NCBI GenBank assembly: GCA_963971405.1
Contig: OZ020490.1
Coordinates: 16,021,464 to 16,085,463 of the forward strand
Direction: 5' to 3'
Length of the DNA: 64,000 nt
DNA from: Psococerastis gibbosa
Taxonomy: Eukaryota; Arthropoda; Insecta; Psocodea; Psocidae
How positions within the stretch are numbered: the stretch's first letter is position 1; each line of letters starts with the position of its first letter. This document shows positions 46,101-56,229 of the stretch, in pieces. The notes below the pieces were generated by a model, which did no database searches, was not told the DNA's origin, and saw only the letters and a program-made list of their open reading frames with translations. Made by a program: the position numbers and the translations under genes.

Positions 46101-48239
46101 TGCAGATTTGATTTTTTTTTTCGAAAATGCAAGGGGAGAAAAACATAAGGACGCGAGCATTTAGGTTGATATTTTGAACCAAAAAACAGTGATTTTTAGT
46201 TCTTTATCTTTAATTTCAATAAGTAGGAGTTTGTTGTTGCTGAATGAAGAAAAATGTCCAAAGGGAAAAATTGCAAAGCTGAGGAGAAGAACGTGATCCA
46301 TGAACTTCGGGAACGAGGGCATTCTAGAAGAAAAATGGCGGAGATGATTGGAAGGTTAAGAACAATGGTCGAACCGGCTCTCAAAGCTCCCGTCGTGAAG
46401 AACAGGGGACGTCCTCGAAAAACAACGCAGTATTTCGACAATTTGCTGGTCCATAAGAGCAAATTGTCACCATTCAGTACCGCCGCCGACCTTAAGAAGG
46501 AAATTAATCCACCCATTTGTACTCGAATGGTTCGACAGGGGCTGACAGATGCCCAACTCTATGGTCGGTTACCGAGAAAAGTTCTGTTTTTGCCAAACAT
46601 GAACATTAAGGCTCGTTTAAAGCATGCTTCAGAAGACCTAAATCGTGCAAATTGGAAAAACATTTTTTTTAGCGATGAAACAAATGTGAACTTCTTCGGT
46701 TCCGATGAGAAACAGTGTGTGACAAGACCTCGCAATGCCGCATTTAATCCCTAGTATACAAAGAAGACCGTAAAGTTTGGTGGCGGTAACATGGTGTGGA
46801 GCTGTTTCTCCTACAACGGCGTATGCCCGATATTCCGTATAAACGAAATCATGACGAAAAAGATATACTGGGAGATTTTGCCAAATGTAATGCTCCTTTT
46901 GCGGAAGACGCCATGCCAATTTCATGGGTGTTCCAACAGGAGAAAGACCCGAAGCATTCACCAAAGATTATACACCAGTGGTTCGCGGAGAACAATGTGT
47001 CTGCCATGCCGTGGCCTGCTCAGTCGCCCGACCTGAACCACATTGAAAATCTTCGGAGCCATTTAAAAAATCAACTACCAAAAGCGTTGCATAAAAACAA
47101 GGACCTTCTGTAAGAGGAGGTGAAGAAGACATGGCACTCGATACCTATTTCAATTTGCCGCAAGTTATTCGACTCTATGTAAACTAGGTGCAAGACAATC
47201 CGGCAAAACAACGGCCATAGCACAAAGCAATGATGTTTTAGTTGAATTATAGTGGTATTTTCACAATAAAATTCTCTATCCAGTAGAAAATGAACCTTAA
47301 AGGCTCGCGTCCTTATGTTTTTCTCCCCTTGCATTTTTGAAAAACATTAATATCTGCAGAGGTGAATTGATCAAGATCCAAAATAGTATTGATCTATAAA
47401 GCTCTTAGAAGGCAATCAACTATCCAACTACCATGCCATTCAGATCTCATTAGATCAGGCAAATATGAAAATTACAAGAAAAAATTTGGTGTCCTTAAGT
47501 TTTTCTCCGCCACTGTATAAACCATCCTATTTTAGAGTGATCCCGGGATGGCCAATACCAATGATATGCTTCCTCTTAAATGAATAAATAATATAAGCCA
47601 ACAAATTTTGGGGTGGTCCGGGAGTAAGCTGCTTCTTAAACGCAAGGGCAAGTTTCCGCCCGCGTATGGCACATTTAATTGCGGGTGTGAAATTTCCCTA
47701 TAATAGAAGTGGCACCCCACATCTGGTATTAATGACCTGAAGAACCTAGGCGTACCTTGTCCAGTGCCGACGACTCCGTGGATTTCGGACATTATTTATT
47801 TTGTTTCCGTATGCATTTTTTGCCATTGGCAAACTGGTATACGTCCTCTATGTCAACCTACACCGGCTACTATCGATAATGGACAAACTGAGACAATCTT
47901 ACCATAGGCGCAATGTAACAGGCGACAGCACGACTTAACCAAGTCAACACCTTATACAGTAGTTCAAAAACTATGTTATGATAGTTGTCTACTTTTTGGC
48001 ATTGGTCTGTTATCGGAGATTGTCATGGCAAATTTCTCAAAAAGTAAAAAAAAAAAAAATGTCACTTGTACGCATTTGCTTGTAACCCATTCAATTGCTT
48101 GCTGCCACACATAACCTCTCATTCTTCGTTTTAGACAATGACAGTTGCCCCTTTGTTGCAGGTGGACACGTTCGGGGCTATCTATAAGAAACTGACTGGA
48201 CGAGAAGTTACGTTTGAGTTCCCAGAGCCATATCTGTAA
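36980..48239 (+). CDS. RpS7: Ribosomal protein eS7 (RpS7), 4 coding exons
   Basis: Exons 36980-37156, 37594-37775, 45511-45661 and 48162-48239 join in frame to 195 residues, about the usual length of animal S7 (194). Recognised along the chain: [128 protein letters not shown]. It is a structural protein of the small (40S) ribosomal subunit in the cytoplasm, also needed for 18S rRNA maturation. The frame is intact and splice sites are canonical, so the gene looks functional in spite of 7.7 and 2.5 kb introns full of transposons. No AATAAA follows the stop closely. Confidence 0.97.
37594..37775 (+). CDS. RpS7: RpS7 coding exon 2
   Basis: Residues 60-120; acceptor tactttatttcag, donor CGTAG/gtcagt, phase 2 out. 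It contains the very conserved FSGKHVVFI and the basic [15 protein letters not shown] stretch that contacts rRNA in this family. Confidence 0.96.
38190..38328. repeat. Two tandem copies of a 70 bp unit, in RpS7 intron 3
   Basis: The unit contains gcgatttttactcattgcta, cttttg and cagctgtgttttttnctcgt then gctgctactgctat. A related inverted stretch rich in agcag and tgctactgctcc is at 39470-39690, near the 3' end of the LINE. Confidence 0.7.
39786..42429 (-). pseudogene. LINE ORF2 remains: endonuclease and reverse transcriptase
   Basis: Endonuclease parts: [58 protein letters not shown] (a GDFN-like motif with F changed to E). Reverse transcriptase: [20 protein letters not shown] and [10 protein letters not shown]-terminal: [20 protein letters not shown] and LMPSYLKLQ. 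At least four frame breaks lie between 42140 and 40330. Confidence 0.8.
42464..44937 (-). pseudogene. LINE ORF1 with PHD-like finger and zinc knuckles, split by a Tc1-like element
   Basis: The N-terminal part reads [20 protein letters not shown] then LWHHVLCQ and, after a frameshift near 44800, NWFCASCV: the C-C-C-C-H-C-C-C pattern of a PHD finger. A helical linker follows to 44454. The frame resumes at 43085 after the inserted element and ends with [14 protein letters not shown] and [14 protein letters not shown], zinc knuckles near 42660-42590. In other LINEs such proteins coat the element's RNA. Confidence 0.75.
43086..44453 (-). mobile_element. Defective Tc1-like DNA transposon inserted in LINE ORF1
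   Basis: 1368 bp bounded by TA duplications (43084-43085 and 44454-44455). The ends read CAGTCATGGCAAAAATAATA and its near complement, and inverted repeats extend about 190 bp on each side. The - strand interior (about 43750-43650) keeps a broken copy of the transposase motif VKxGGxN..WGCF with stop codons. Removing the element and one TA rejoins ORF1 in frame. A truncated relative lies at 30970-31312. Confidence 0.8.
45511..45661 (+). CDS. RpS7: RpS7 coding exon 3
   Basis: Residues 121-170; acceptor tttcgttttcag, donor AAG/gtaaat. It completes the split Ser codon and carries the [19 protein letters not shown] core. Confidence 0.96.
45951..47515 (+). mobile_element. Tc1-like DNA transposon in RpS7 intron 4, long inverted repeats
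   Basis: 1565 bp flanked by TA (45949-45950, 47516-47517). The ends are CAGTGGCGGAGAAAAACTTA and its complement; terminal inverted repeats run about 220 bp, far longer than the classic Tc1 repeats of about 54 bp. A single transposase gene lies inside (46254-47113), in the same direction as RpS7. The repeats are still very similar, with small differences, so the insertion is moderately young. Confidence 0.9.
46254..47113 (+). pseudogene. Tc1-like DD34E transposase, broken by a stop and a frameshift
   Basis: An N-terminal helix-turn-helix region ([20 protein letters not shown]) is followed by a GRPRKT motif. The catalytic residues are visible: first Asp in [11 protein letters not shown], second in [12 protein letters not shown], Glu in [13 protein letters not shown] at 46752-46754 and a frameshift between about 46800 and 46860, near WSCFSYNGV, interrupt it. 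It would cut and paste its own element if intact; as read it cannot. Confidence 0.88.
47775..47880. repeat. Dispersed repeat, copy 2, in RpS7 intron 4
   Basis: Counterpart of 2655-2765, same direction, about 85 percent alike by eye. Confidence 0.65.
48162..48239 (+). CDS. RpS7: RpS7 coding exon 4 (terminal)
   Basis: Residues 171-195; acceptor cccctttgttgcag, stop TAA at 48237-48239. It carries the [14 protein letters not shown] end typical of the family. Confidence 0.95.
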   Translation: MDTFGAIYKKLTGREVTFEFPEPYL

Positions 48240-49058
48240 ACTCGAGCGTGTTATTATAACTTTTAAATCTTATTACCGTATTTTGATTGGTCTACAGGCT
48301 AGGCTAGCTCAACGTTTTTCAAGTCCATAGCAAATGGGTAGTAGTTTCACCTTCAGAAGATAACTGAGCTTGGCACATTTTAGCTTCGACACTGCCAAAA
48401 CACGCGTCAACATTGAACACATTTGCTAACATGGCAAAACTCGTCCGTGTGGATCGGGCCTGAAACCGCCTGCTTTTTTAGAAACCATTTTTGGCGAATT
48501 TTTTCAGACTTCATTCTTAAAGATTGATATGAATCAAGTTCATTTCAAATGTAATGCTTTTTTCTAGTTAAAAGCTTAACAAGCTTAAGTACAGTATATT
48601 TCGCTCCCAAATCTTAGTAGCTATTAGAAAAAATAAACTATGGAATGAGCTAACTTCCAACATGAACATTAAACTGGTTAAACCATAAAAACAAATGTAT
48701 TGCAGCTTTCGAATATATAATGATGAAAATTCTGCCTTGATTAACGATGTCACTACAAAACCAAATACTGTAGGTACAAAAATCTACAATAGTAAAATAA
48801 TTCCACGTTACGAAAATAATTAAAATTTTCAAGGATGTTAATTACAAAGGCCGGAGTCCGATGAAGTAGAATCCGGGCTGATAGTGGATAGGCCGTGGTG
48901 ATCCGGAAGCGTACCTACTTACGACTTGCAGAACGCCTATTAGTCCGGATTCTACGCTTCATTTTAGGATGGTTACTCTAATTTAATGTTGAGTTTTGCG
49001 TAAGTATAATAAAAAATTAATTTTTGAAGACAGTTGAAATCGGTATTTTTTTTTTTAC
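48240..49058. other. Space between convergent RpS7 and PEX13 ends
   Basis: Both 3' UTRs should lie here. No AATAAA is close to the RpS7 stop; for PEX13 a variant ATTAAA (complement tttaat near 48982) is the best I see. A weak relative of the 12745 repeat (gtagaatccgggctgatagt) is at 48868-48900. Confidence 0.45.
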
Positions 49059-49372
49059 TTATGCAACGCTTTTGGCTACTTCTGGCAATGACTCTGGAGC
49101 AGTAGGAAGGGGCGCGTCGCACATGAATACTCCTGGCGTGGCAGTAGAGCTGTTAATAGAGGCAGCAGGCGGGGGATTCATAACTGGGACAGAAATGCCG
49201 ATATTGTGAAGTGTTGAGTCCAGCGTCGTGGCTGCAGGTTGTGGCTGGGTAGGTATTGCTGCATCAGGTTTGCTATGTACAGGCGCTGGTGCTGGATCAT
49301 TCGAACAAGGTACAAAATAGTTAGCAGGTACGAAACCGACTCGGCTGCTATTGTCGCAGGCTAATATCCATC
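49059..49372 (-). CDS. Pex13: PEX13 exon 6 (terminal): second half of SH3 domain and tail
   Basis: The acceptor is tatttttgttgcag. GWILACDNSSRVGFVPANYF closes the SH3 fold, and a low-complexity Pro/Ala/Thr tail runs to TAA at 49061-49059. Confidence 0.93.
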
Positions 49373-52300
49373 CTGCAACAAAAATAAAACGCATTCAGTG
49401 TTATTTTCCTTCTTGTTCGTCGTTTGGCCACTGAGGGTCAGCCCACGGCTACGCTATAGGGACTAGTACTAAAGTGAAGGAAAATAGCACAGTCCAGGGG
49501 CTGACAGCTGAGCTAAGTAAAGGAGTTAGGCGCTGATTCCACCAACGTCAATAGTGATATTAAATGTTTTTTGACGTGGTAGCAGACATTTTTAGACTGT
49601 CTAAAAATGTCTGCTACTACGTCAAAAAACATTTATTATCACTATTGACGTTGGTGGAATCAGCGCCTTACCAGAGGTATACCATTATTTTTGAAACCTA
49701 CAAGAAGGGGAGGGGCCACAAAACCCGACCGGTTTCGACAAAAAGGGTCGGTTTGAATTTCCACACGGTAGTTTAGGCCAAGGACGATTCGAACACTGGT
49801 CAATCGCTTAGAAATTTATCATTGGAGCAAATGGGTAGATGCAAAAGCAGTCTACATAAAAGATATCTCTCCCTGAGCTGTCACTCATTTTCGGAAAATC
49901 GTGCACCGGCGTCAGAAATCTTCTGGAGTAGACTGACTGGTTTTGTATCAACCCATTTGCTCCAATGACTAATATCATCTACACGCGAAATATTTCAAAA
50001 TATGGTGAAACAAGCAATACTACAAAAAGACCCAGTACTTTGGAATTTCTAATAACATACCTCATACCATCTGTATACCTAATGCATCTGTACTTATACC
50101 TATTACTACTTTAACTTTTTAGTTCTTATACTGTTATCGGCACCTTGCCTTCACGTGCAAAATGGCTGCACAATGGCAAGGGACCCAAAGAAGAAAAATG
50201 TATTATCTAAATTTATGTAACTGAATTTATTTTGGGAATTACACTATTATTATTATATTTCTAATAGATTCGTCGGCATTGAAATCGTCCGTGTGTACTG
50301 GGTATACTGGTGTCAAATCTGGTGTGCGTCGCTCCAGTACCATTACCGTACTTAAATTATGTGATGGACTTGATGGTGGTTTATTCCCAGTAAGGTGGCT
50401 ATTCCACTTGTCAATATTCCGTCATTTGTGCATCAATAATTGATGAGATTTTTGTTTTAAGGAAACTAATAACTATTATGTTGGTGCTTAACTTAGCTAT
50501 TATAAATTGAGTTATAATATGGTAGAGACCAGGCGCGGATCTAGAATGAGACCAAGGAGGGGGCAAAGATTAAATAAGAATTTTTTTTGAATAATAGGGC
50601 AGAAATATTGGGGGTTTACGCATTTTCAGAGCAATAAGGGTTCTATATTATAGGTAATTAATTCAATCAAGCACAAGGGGGACCCGGAGGTCTCCCCCGG
50701 GAGAAAATTTGGGAAAAATAAGACTGAAATAGTGGGGTTTTACGCATTTTGAGGAACCTAATGGAACCTATTAATGATGCACAAATGACGGAATATTGAC
50801 AAGTGGAATAGCCGCCTTAGGATCACTGCGACCAGCATCGGGAAAAGATGGTCAGATTCGTAGACTATGGAAAGAATATGGTCTCTCTCATCTATCCATC
50901 CATTCCGTTCTCTACTAAAGCCACCTTTAGATGGAATTCGCTTCTCATTCAACAATTTGTAGGTGGGTATTGTGCCATATGAAATTAGAACTAGATTAGA
51001 CTACCATATTTAAAAGCATACTAATAAAACCTGCAGTCTTAATAAATAATATCGTTGTCATAAGAGTTAACTTAGTAAAATATCACATAAAAACATAAAA
51101 ATACTCACTTGAGAATGACTGTCGAAACCGGTCGTGACGATATTTTACTAAGTTAACTCTTATGACAATGTGTTCAAAATTTTACAAAGTTACAAAGGAG
51201 ACGATTTTGTATATAATTAATATCGAAGTATCATAACATCTTTGTGATCTATAGGCTCTATAGCAGTCCGACGCAATCCTCTCTTAATCTGGAATGCTCC
51301 AGTTTGCATCTAAGAATATAAAAAGTATAAATAAAATGAGCATACCGCTGTTTTGAGTCTGAAACTGTTTGGGAGCTACCATCAGCATTTGATTACGGCG
51401 GAAAGAAAGTTCTTTGTCGCAGCTGGCGTCAAAACTGTATACAGCTACGTACATGGTGCCGGGTTGCTCTCGTGGTTTCCAACTAACTGAAAAATAAACG
51501 ACAATGATGAGATGAAGCAGTAGAATCCGGGCTCATGGGCCTTGAACCGTCTGTCTCAAAGAGTATTTCCTATCGTTTCAGCAACATCTGTGGTCGACTT
51601 CTTCAGTGCCACAACGTAGAATTTGTATCTCGGAGGCTCAGTAGCAGCCAGTCGCAAATGATGACGCTTTCAGGTCACCCACCACGGATCATTAGCACGT
51701 ATTTCAATGCTTCTTCATCTAACTCTAGCCGAGAATGCAATTATAATAGAAGGCATGGATAAAAGTTTGTTTCAAATAGGTCCTAAGAAAGTTATGTATT
51801 ACAGTAACGTCATTAGGAATACCGCTTCAAAAGGTGTGGTAAGATGTGTATTAAGGTACTTTTAAGTATTAAAAAAAAAAAAACAGAGTAGGCCTATCTA
51901 AAACTTAAGTAACAACTACACAATATAAATTTAGTGTCATAATTCCAAGAAATCTGTGGACGGGAAGGAACATAGTGACTATGACGATTTGTCACTAGAT
52001 TTTTTTAAAAAAATGTACCTAAATACTGTAAATATAAGTTAAATACAATATTATAACAATTCATATTTTAAATGCATCTTATTTCTTTATAAATGGCTTT
52101 AAATTTGTACATTATGACGCGTAAGTTTTGAGTACACCCAATCGCGGGGCTGCAAACCGTTATCAATATGGCGGTGCCTACAAACGCTAAGCACAGAGAC
52201 CCGAATCTATGACGACAAAGTTCCCAAAGGAAATATGCATATTAAAAATTATAATAAATAAATAAATATTAAAGTCAAATTAATAGTAATTTTACCTTAA

Positions 52301-55300
52301 TTTACAAGGAACCTTACATAAATTATTATCAGAATCCTCCTATCTCTAGCACTTCTATATACCCCATTGTGTCATCCGATACGCTGACAATCGAAATTAC
52401 CTTGCTTCGGCTCCGGATTCATTTTGCTAATTAGTTTGAATATTAGGTAAGGTCCTGCCATTATAAGGGCCATAAGAAGAAGTCCAGGCCAACTCCTGGA
52501 AGACTGTCTTTCCTGCCCGGGTAGGGCGCCAGCTTCTCCAGCGGCAGTCAGTTCATCATTCATGGCTGTAGCCCAAGCGCTTTCAGTTGCGGGGTTATAT
52601 GACGAGAGCCCTGAAAAAATTGACATTAAGATCAAATCGGACTATCCCCACTACGCGATTATTGTATAAAGTCGATTTTCCCAGGAAATATCAATCGTAG
52701 AGCCATCAAAAATGTGCGTTAAATTATCAGAATTTCTCCTCTACATTTCGATGTACGACCATTTATATGCTCGGGGGGAGGTCACCCCGGTGTTCCGGCT
52801 CGGACCCCCCCCCCCTAGCATATTTTGCCTAGACCTCTGCTAATTTTTATAAAGCCCCCCCCCCCCCTCTTCTTCGCAATATAGTTTTGTCTCATAAGAT
52901 ACAACTTTAGGGGGAAACCTTACGGGTGTACAAACTAAAAATTCATAGGATATATTGATCATAGAGCTATTATTGAGGAATTAGTAAATAGAGAAATGTT
53001 CCTATGCATTTTGATATGTAGTATTAACAGTACAAGCACCGATTGTTCAGAAAAAGAACTTGCTTTGTATATAAAAAACGGATGGTGGAAACAGTTCTAT
53101 AACTGTGGGTAATAGGTATTAGTGTCGGGCCCTGTCGGCCACATACTGAGCGCGCTGGAATTGGATAAGTAAGTAGTAAGACGTTTTGCGTTAGAGTGTT
53201 AGACTAACTTGATTTTTCTATTTCTAAACAGTACAAACTTACTTAAATCTAGAGGGGGGGGGGGCCTGACCCTCATTCGGCCACCCGGAATTCATACCTC
53301 CGCGTCGCTGTACCTATTGTCTGTTGAGGGCCGACGGGCCTCAACACATACTTTATATCAAAATCCCCCGGACATGGTGTATTATTTACAAAAACTGTAT
53401 TGGCATACTACTCACCAATTAAATACAATAATCTTCGGTACAGCCAATTAATATTTCTAATAATGGATAATGCAGAGAAAAATCGTCCAAACATGTCTCT
53501 TAATTTGGAAAAATTGTCGGCTACACCAAGCACGGAAGCATACGAGGCATGGACTGCATGGAATGTTGACTCGAACATCATAGTAACCGAACCAAGAACG
53601 CCCAACACGGATTGTATGGAGTCAAACGCAGGTCTGGCGCTCTCCTCTGCTAGCTGGATGAATCTTGAACAATTACAATTAGATCAGCATGAATATGACT
53701 GACACAAGACTTGGTTAAGTCTTCAAAATGCCAGGTGATACAGTGTGTCTTTGATAACCAAAGCCCAGGTAGGAGCTAGCCTATTGTAGGCTGACATCGA
53801 CGACAGTTTAGTTCAGATCAGGTTAGCCATTATTGACTAAGATATTCACCGTGGCGAATAGTTGCAGTTTTAGGCTTCGTCAACGTAACAGGTAACAGTT
53901 TTACGGCAAGTAAAATTGGAATAAATTACTCTTGTATCGTTACAAATTTTTCAAATATTACTGTGTAATAAATGAATTGAGAGTCTGTTGACACCCTGAA
54001 CGGGGGTAGAGTTTATGTTATAATCATATAACCGTTATTACTTATATGTTACGTTTTCCTCTTTATTAATAGACAGCAACCCTTCCGCTGTTTACGGTGA
54101 GAGGTTTGTACACTGGCTAACCGTCAACAGTCTTATTATCCAGATACGCATATTTCACTACACACACCAACAAACGTGTATTCGCGCGTCAATTCAAAAA
54201 AAGGCAAAGTACTTGAATTATAGTTATTTCCTAATGTACTTCCAGCACTAACAAACTAGATATAGAAGAAGGATGTTTCGGAGCCTACCAACCAATTTTG
54301 GCCCAACCAGAATTTACCGAGTCAATAACAAATCTGCAAAGGCTTTCACGGCCGGAGTCGAATGAAGAACCAGTAGAATCCGGGCTGATGGTCGAAATGA
54401 AAGTGAACTTCCATACGTTTCGTCAACATCTGCGGTCGACATCTTCAGTGGCGCTGCGTAGACTTGAAAGCCACTGAGGCACAACCTTCGAAGTCTACGC
54501 AACGCCACTGAAGATGTCGACCGCAGATATTGACGAAATGTATGGAAGTTCACTTTCATTGCGACCACGGCCCATCAGCCCGCATTTTACTGGTTCTTCA
54601 TTCAATAACAAACCTGTTTTCTGGGGTGACTTGACCGCCATATCCGTAGCCAAATCCAGGGCGATATCCGCCCATCCCGCCAAACCCTCCATAGGCGCCA
54701 TATCCAGTGCCCATTCCGTAACTATTGTAGCCGCCGTATCCCCCCATTCCGTAGCTGCCTCCATAGGATGGATACATTGATTGCGTAGCGCCATAACCTG
54801 TAGTTGCATACGGACGAGGGGGCAGTGGGGGTGGAATACCCGAGGAATATCCTTGTGCGCTGCAACCAACGATTATGAAATAGAATAGATCGCACCTAAC
54901 CATAAGCTAAGTGTGGCCGATAACTGGCAAAACGTCTTGAATAAATGTGGCGAGGTCTGAAATATTCTTCTGCTCGCGCAGAAGTTCTGCGCACTTGACC
55001 TTGGGTCACAAGTGAGGGAATTAATGATTGCCTAGGTCTGGGGTGGCCATCTTACAAGCTTGATTTTGAGTGTTTTGTGCTTATAGGGAGAATCAATCAC
55101 TGAGTCATAACTGCGTAATCGTTGATAGACCAAGTGCTCGTTGGCCATTTTAAAACAAATTTAAAATATGGTCATTCGCGTTTCAAAATAGAATAGAAAG
55201 TCCATACGGCTTACAATTTATATGAGACACTTTCGGTCGTGTCTTTTATTTAATAAACACATATCTAATAAAAAAAATGCTTTCCGGACTCTAGAGAAAT

Positions 55301-56217
55301 AATCGAACACTCCACAAGACGTTTTTTGTACCAATGCCACATTTTTCATAAAATATCGAGCAGGGAGGCATTAGAACATAGTGGAAGAAACATTCCTCAA
55401 CATTTTTGAATAAAGTACGTAGCCGGTAATAACACCGTATGCACACAGTTTGAGAAGACGTGGACATAACCTATTTCACACCCTCAAAAACTGAGCTAGT
55501 ACCAGCTAAATACTATGTATTAGAATATAGAGCAGATGAGGTTCTTTTACTACTTCTATTACCCATGTATGCTTCTATGATGGGGTGATTTGTGGTACCA
55601 CTAAATCAACTTTAATGTCATCGATGGAATATCGGCATTCATTAGCATTACATGCTACTATCAACAACAACAATAATTTCCTTTTTAAGTCTGACACTTG
55701 AAATATGCTCAACTTTAGTTCATACCCTCAGTTATTAGCCTATTATTATGGGAATGGTCTAAGAGGCTCATAAAGACATAGATTTATCAAAATACATAAA
55801 AATGGCAATATCTTAAACTATTAAGATATCCTGAGTGGCAAACAACCTTTGGCCTCAGAATAAGTGACGTATATACAGATCTTACAGGATCAGTTCTTAT
55901 CAAAACTATGGACAAGATTGTCATTATTTCCTACATCATCAACTAAGGAACATTCCTAATTCCTCCTCGTTTGAGGAGTGGTATACTCAGGGTTACATGC
56001 CAACAAAGTCCAACTAATACAGACAAACTGAGGAAGAGGAAGTAGAAAAGAGCTAACTATAAATCTAGGTTTTATGACTAGGGAATTGTCAACAGTATAG
56101 TTGTCAAGTTTTTAAAAGTCAAAACGAAAATACCAACCTTTGATAACTACTGATCCCTGCTGAAGAAGGCAAGGGCTGTCGATAGTTTAGCATTGGGTTG
56201 TTATAATAATTCGCCAT
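49059..56217 (-). CDS. Pex13: Peroxisomal membrane protein PEX13, 6 exons
   Basis: Exons 56217-56138, 54859-54614, 53663-53416, 52610-52401, 51486-51346 and 49372-49059 join in frame to 412 residues (human about 403). In order: a short N-terminus; a Pro patch (PPPLPPRPY) and a Gly/Tyr-rich region at about 58-105, a peroxin-13 hallmark; the conserved block RFIQLAEESARPAFDSIQS and VTMMFESTFHAV at 109-145; a hydrophobic helix SWPGLLLMALIMAGPYLIF at about 231-249; an SH3 domain at about 273-330 (AVYSF, RGW-type W at 310, GFVPANYF); and a Pro/Ala-rich tail. PEX13 docks PEX5 and PEX14 cargo complexes at the peroxisome membrane for matrix protein import. All six splice phases agree, so it is probably functional. 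It is convergent with RpS7. Confidence 0.95.
49529..49667. mobile_element. Foldback MITE, family B3, in PEX13 intron 5
   Basis: 139 bp palindrome with arms GGCGCTGATTCCACCAACGT, flanked by TTA on both sides (49526-49528, 49668-49670). The two arms are almost identical, so it could form a long hairpin. Confidence 0.87.
50394..50816. mobile_element. Foldback MITE, family B2, in PEX13 intron 5
   Basis: Arms GGTGGCTATTCCACTTGTCA and complement, with atattccgtcatttgtgcat. Its long centre (about 50470-50760) holds unrelated sequence with two copies of a gggttttacgcatttt-type stretch. Flanks TAA and TTA. Confidence 0.75.
51055..51168. repeat. Small inverted-repeat element with a conserved loop
   Basis: Arms ttgtcataagagttaactta and its exact complement (30 bp or more) enclose cttgagaatgactgtcgaaa then ccggtcgtgac. 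A related loop sequence occurs at 30165-30225. Confidence 0.75.
51346..51486 (-). CDS. Pex13: PEX13 exon 5: first half of SH3 domain
   Basis: 141 nt with no start codon of its own; acceptor tttatttttcag, donor CAGCG/gtatgc. It reads SWKPREQPGTMYVAVYSFDA and ELSFRRNQML, the ALYDF-like and ELSF motifs of an SH3 fold. Found by phase. Confidence 0.92.
51535..51690 (-). repeat. Dispersed repeat with hammerhead-like core, copy 2
   Basis: Same core with more changes (ctgaagaagtcgaccacaga, tgttgctgaaacg on the - strand). It lies in PEX13 intron 4, just upstream of exon 5. Confidence 0.55.
52401..52610 (-). CDS. Pex13: PEX13 exon 4: transmembrane segment
   Basis: Acceptor attttttcag, donor CAAG/gtaatt. 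It encodes the linker with W204 and the membrane helix ending GPYLIFKLIS, matching the GPYLIWKLL end of other PEX13 proteins. Confidence 0.92.
52740..52880. repeat. C-rich tract cluster in PEX13 intron 3
   Basis: Two long C runs (52807-52815 and 52856-52867) lie in a GC-rich island in AT-rich DNA. Similar C- or G-rich islands are at 57996-58012, 58080-58098, 60705-60719, 61331-61343, 61440-61449, 61590-61602 and 61785-61798. Confidence 0.6.
53416..53663 (-). CDS. Pex13: PEX13 exon 3: conserved peroxin-13 N-terminal domain
   Basis: Starts at the weak acceptor attgttcaag, chosen because it completes the Arg of the RF(I/V)Q..AEES motif. It continues with LGVADNFSKLRDMFGRFFSA and NINWLYRRL, and ends ATTG/gtgagt in phase 1. 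Confidence 0.9.
54335..54603. repeat. Inverted pair of the hammerhead-like repeat beside PEX13 exon 2
   Basis: Two copies face each other: cgtcaacatctgcggtcgac then atcttcagtggcg at 54420-54455, and cgccactgaagatgtcgacc then gcagatattgacgaaatg at 54503-54540. The outer parts are also inverted (gaagaaccagtagaatccgg near the left end, catcagcccgcattttactg near the right). It ends about 11 bp from the 5' splice site of PEX13 exon 2. Confidence 0.75.
54614..54859 (-). CDS. Pex13: PEX13 exon 2: Pro patch and Gly/Tyr-rich region
   Basis: Acceptor ttggttgcag, donor AACAG/gtttgt. It encodes GIPPPLPPRPYA and then many YGG, GYG and GMG repeats (SYGMGGYGGYNSYGMGTGYG), as in the N-terminal part of animal PEX13. 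Confidence 0.9.
56138..56217 (-). CDS. Pex13: PEX13 coding exon 1
   Basis: The ATG at 56217-56215 follows an acceptor (aataattttgcag/C), so a 5' UTR exon lies further upstream. 26 codons plus 2 nt (MANYYNNPMLNYRQPLPSSA), donor AAAG/gttggt. The length and phase fit exon 2 exactly. Sequence similarity alone would not prove it. Confidence 0.72.
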
Positions 56218-56229
56218 GCTGCAAAATTA

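Noticed and set aside
49564-49776. A 70-residue + strand frame.
   Set aside because: Most of it is the arm of the MITE 49529-49667.
54598-54903. A Gly/Tyr-rich frame that might be a cuticle or glycine-rich structural protein.
   Set aside because: Splice phases tie it to PEX13 exons on both sides, and PEX13 normally has such a region.
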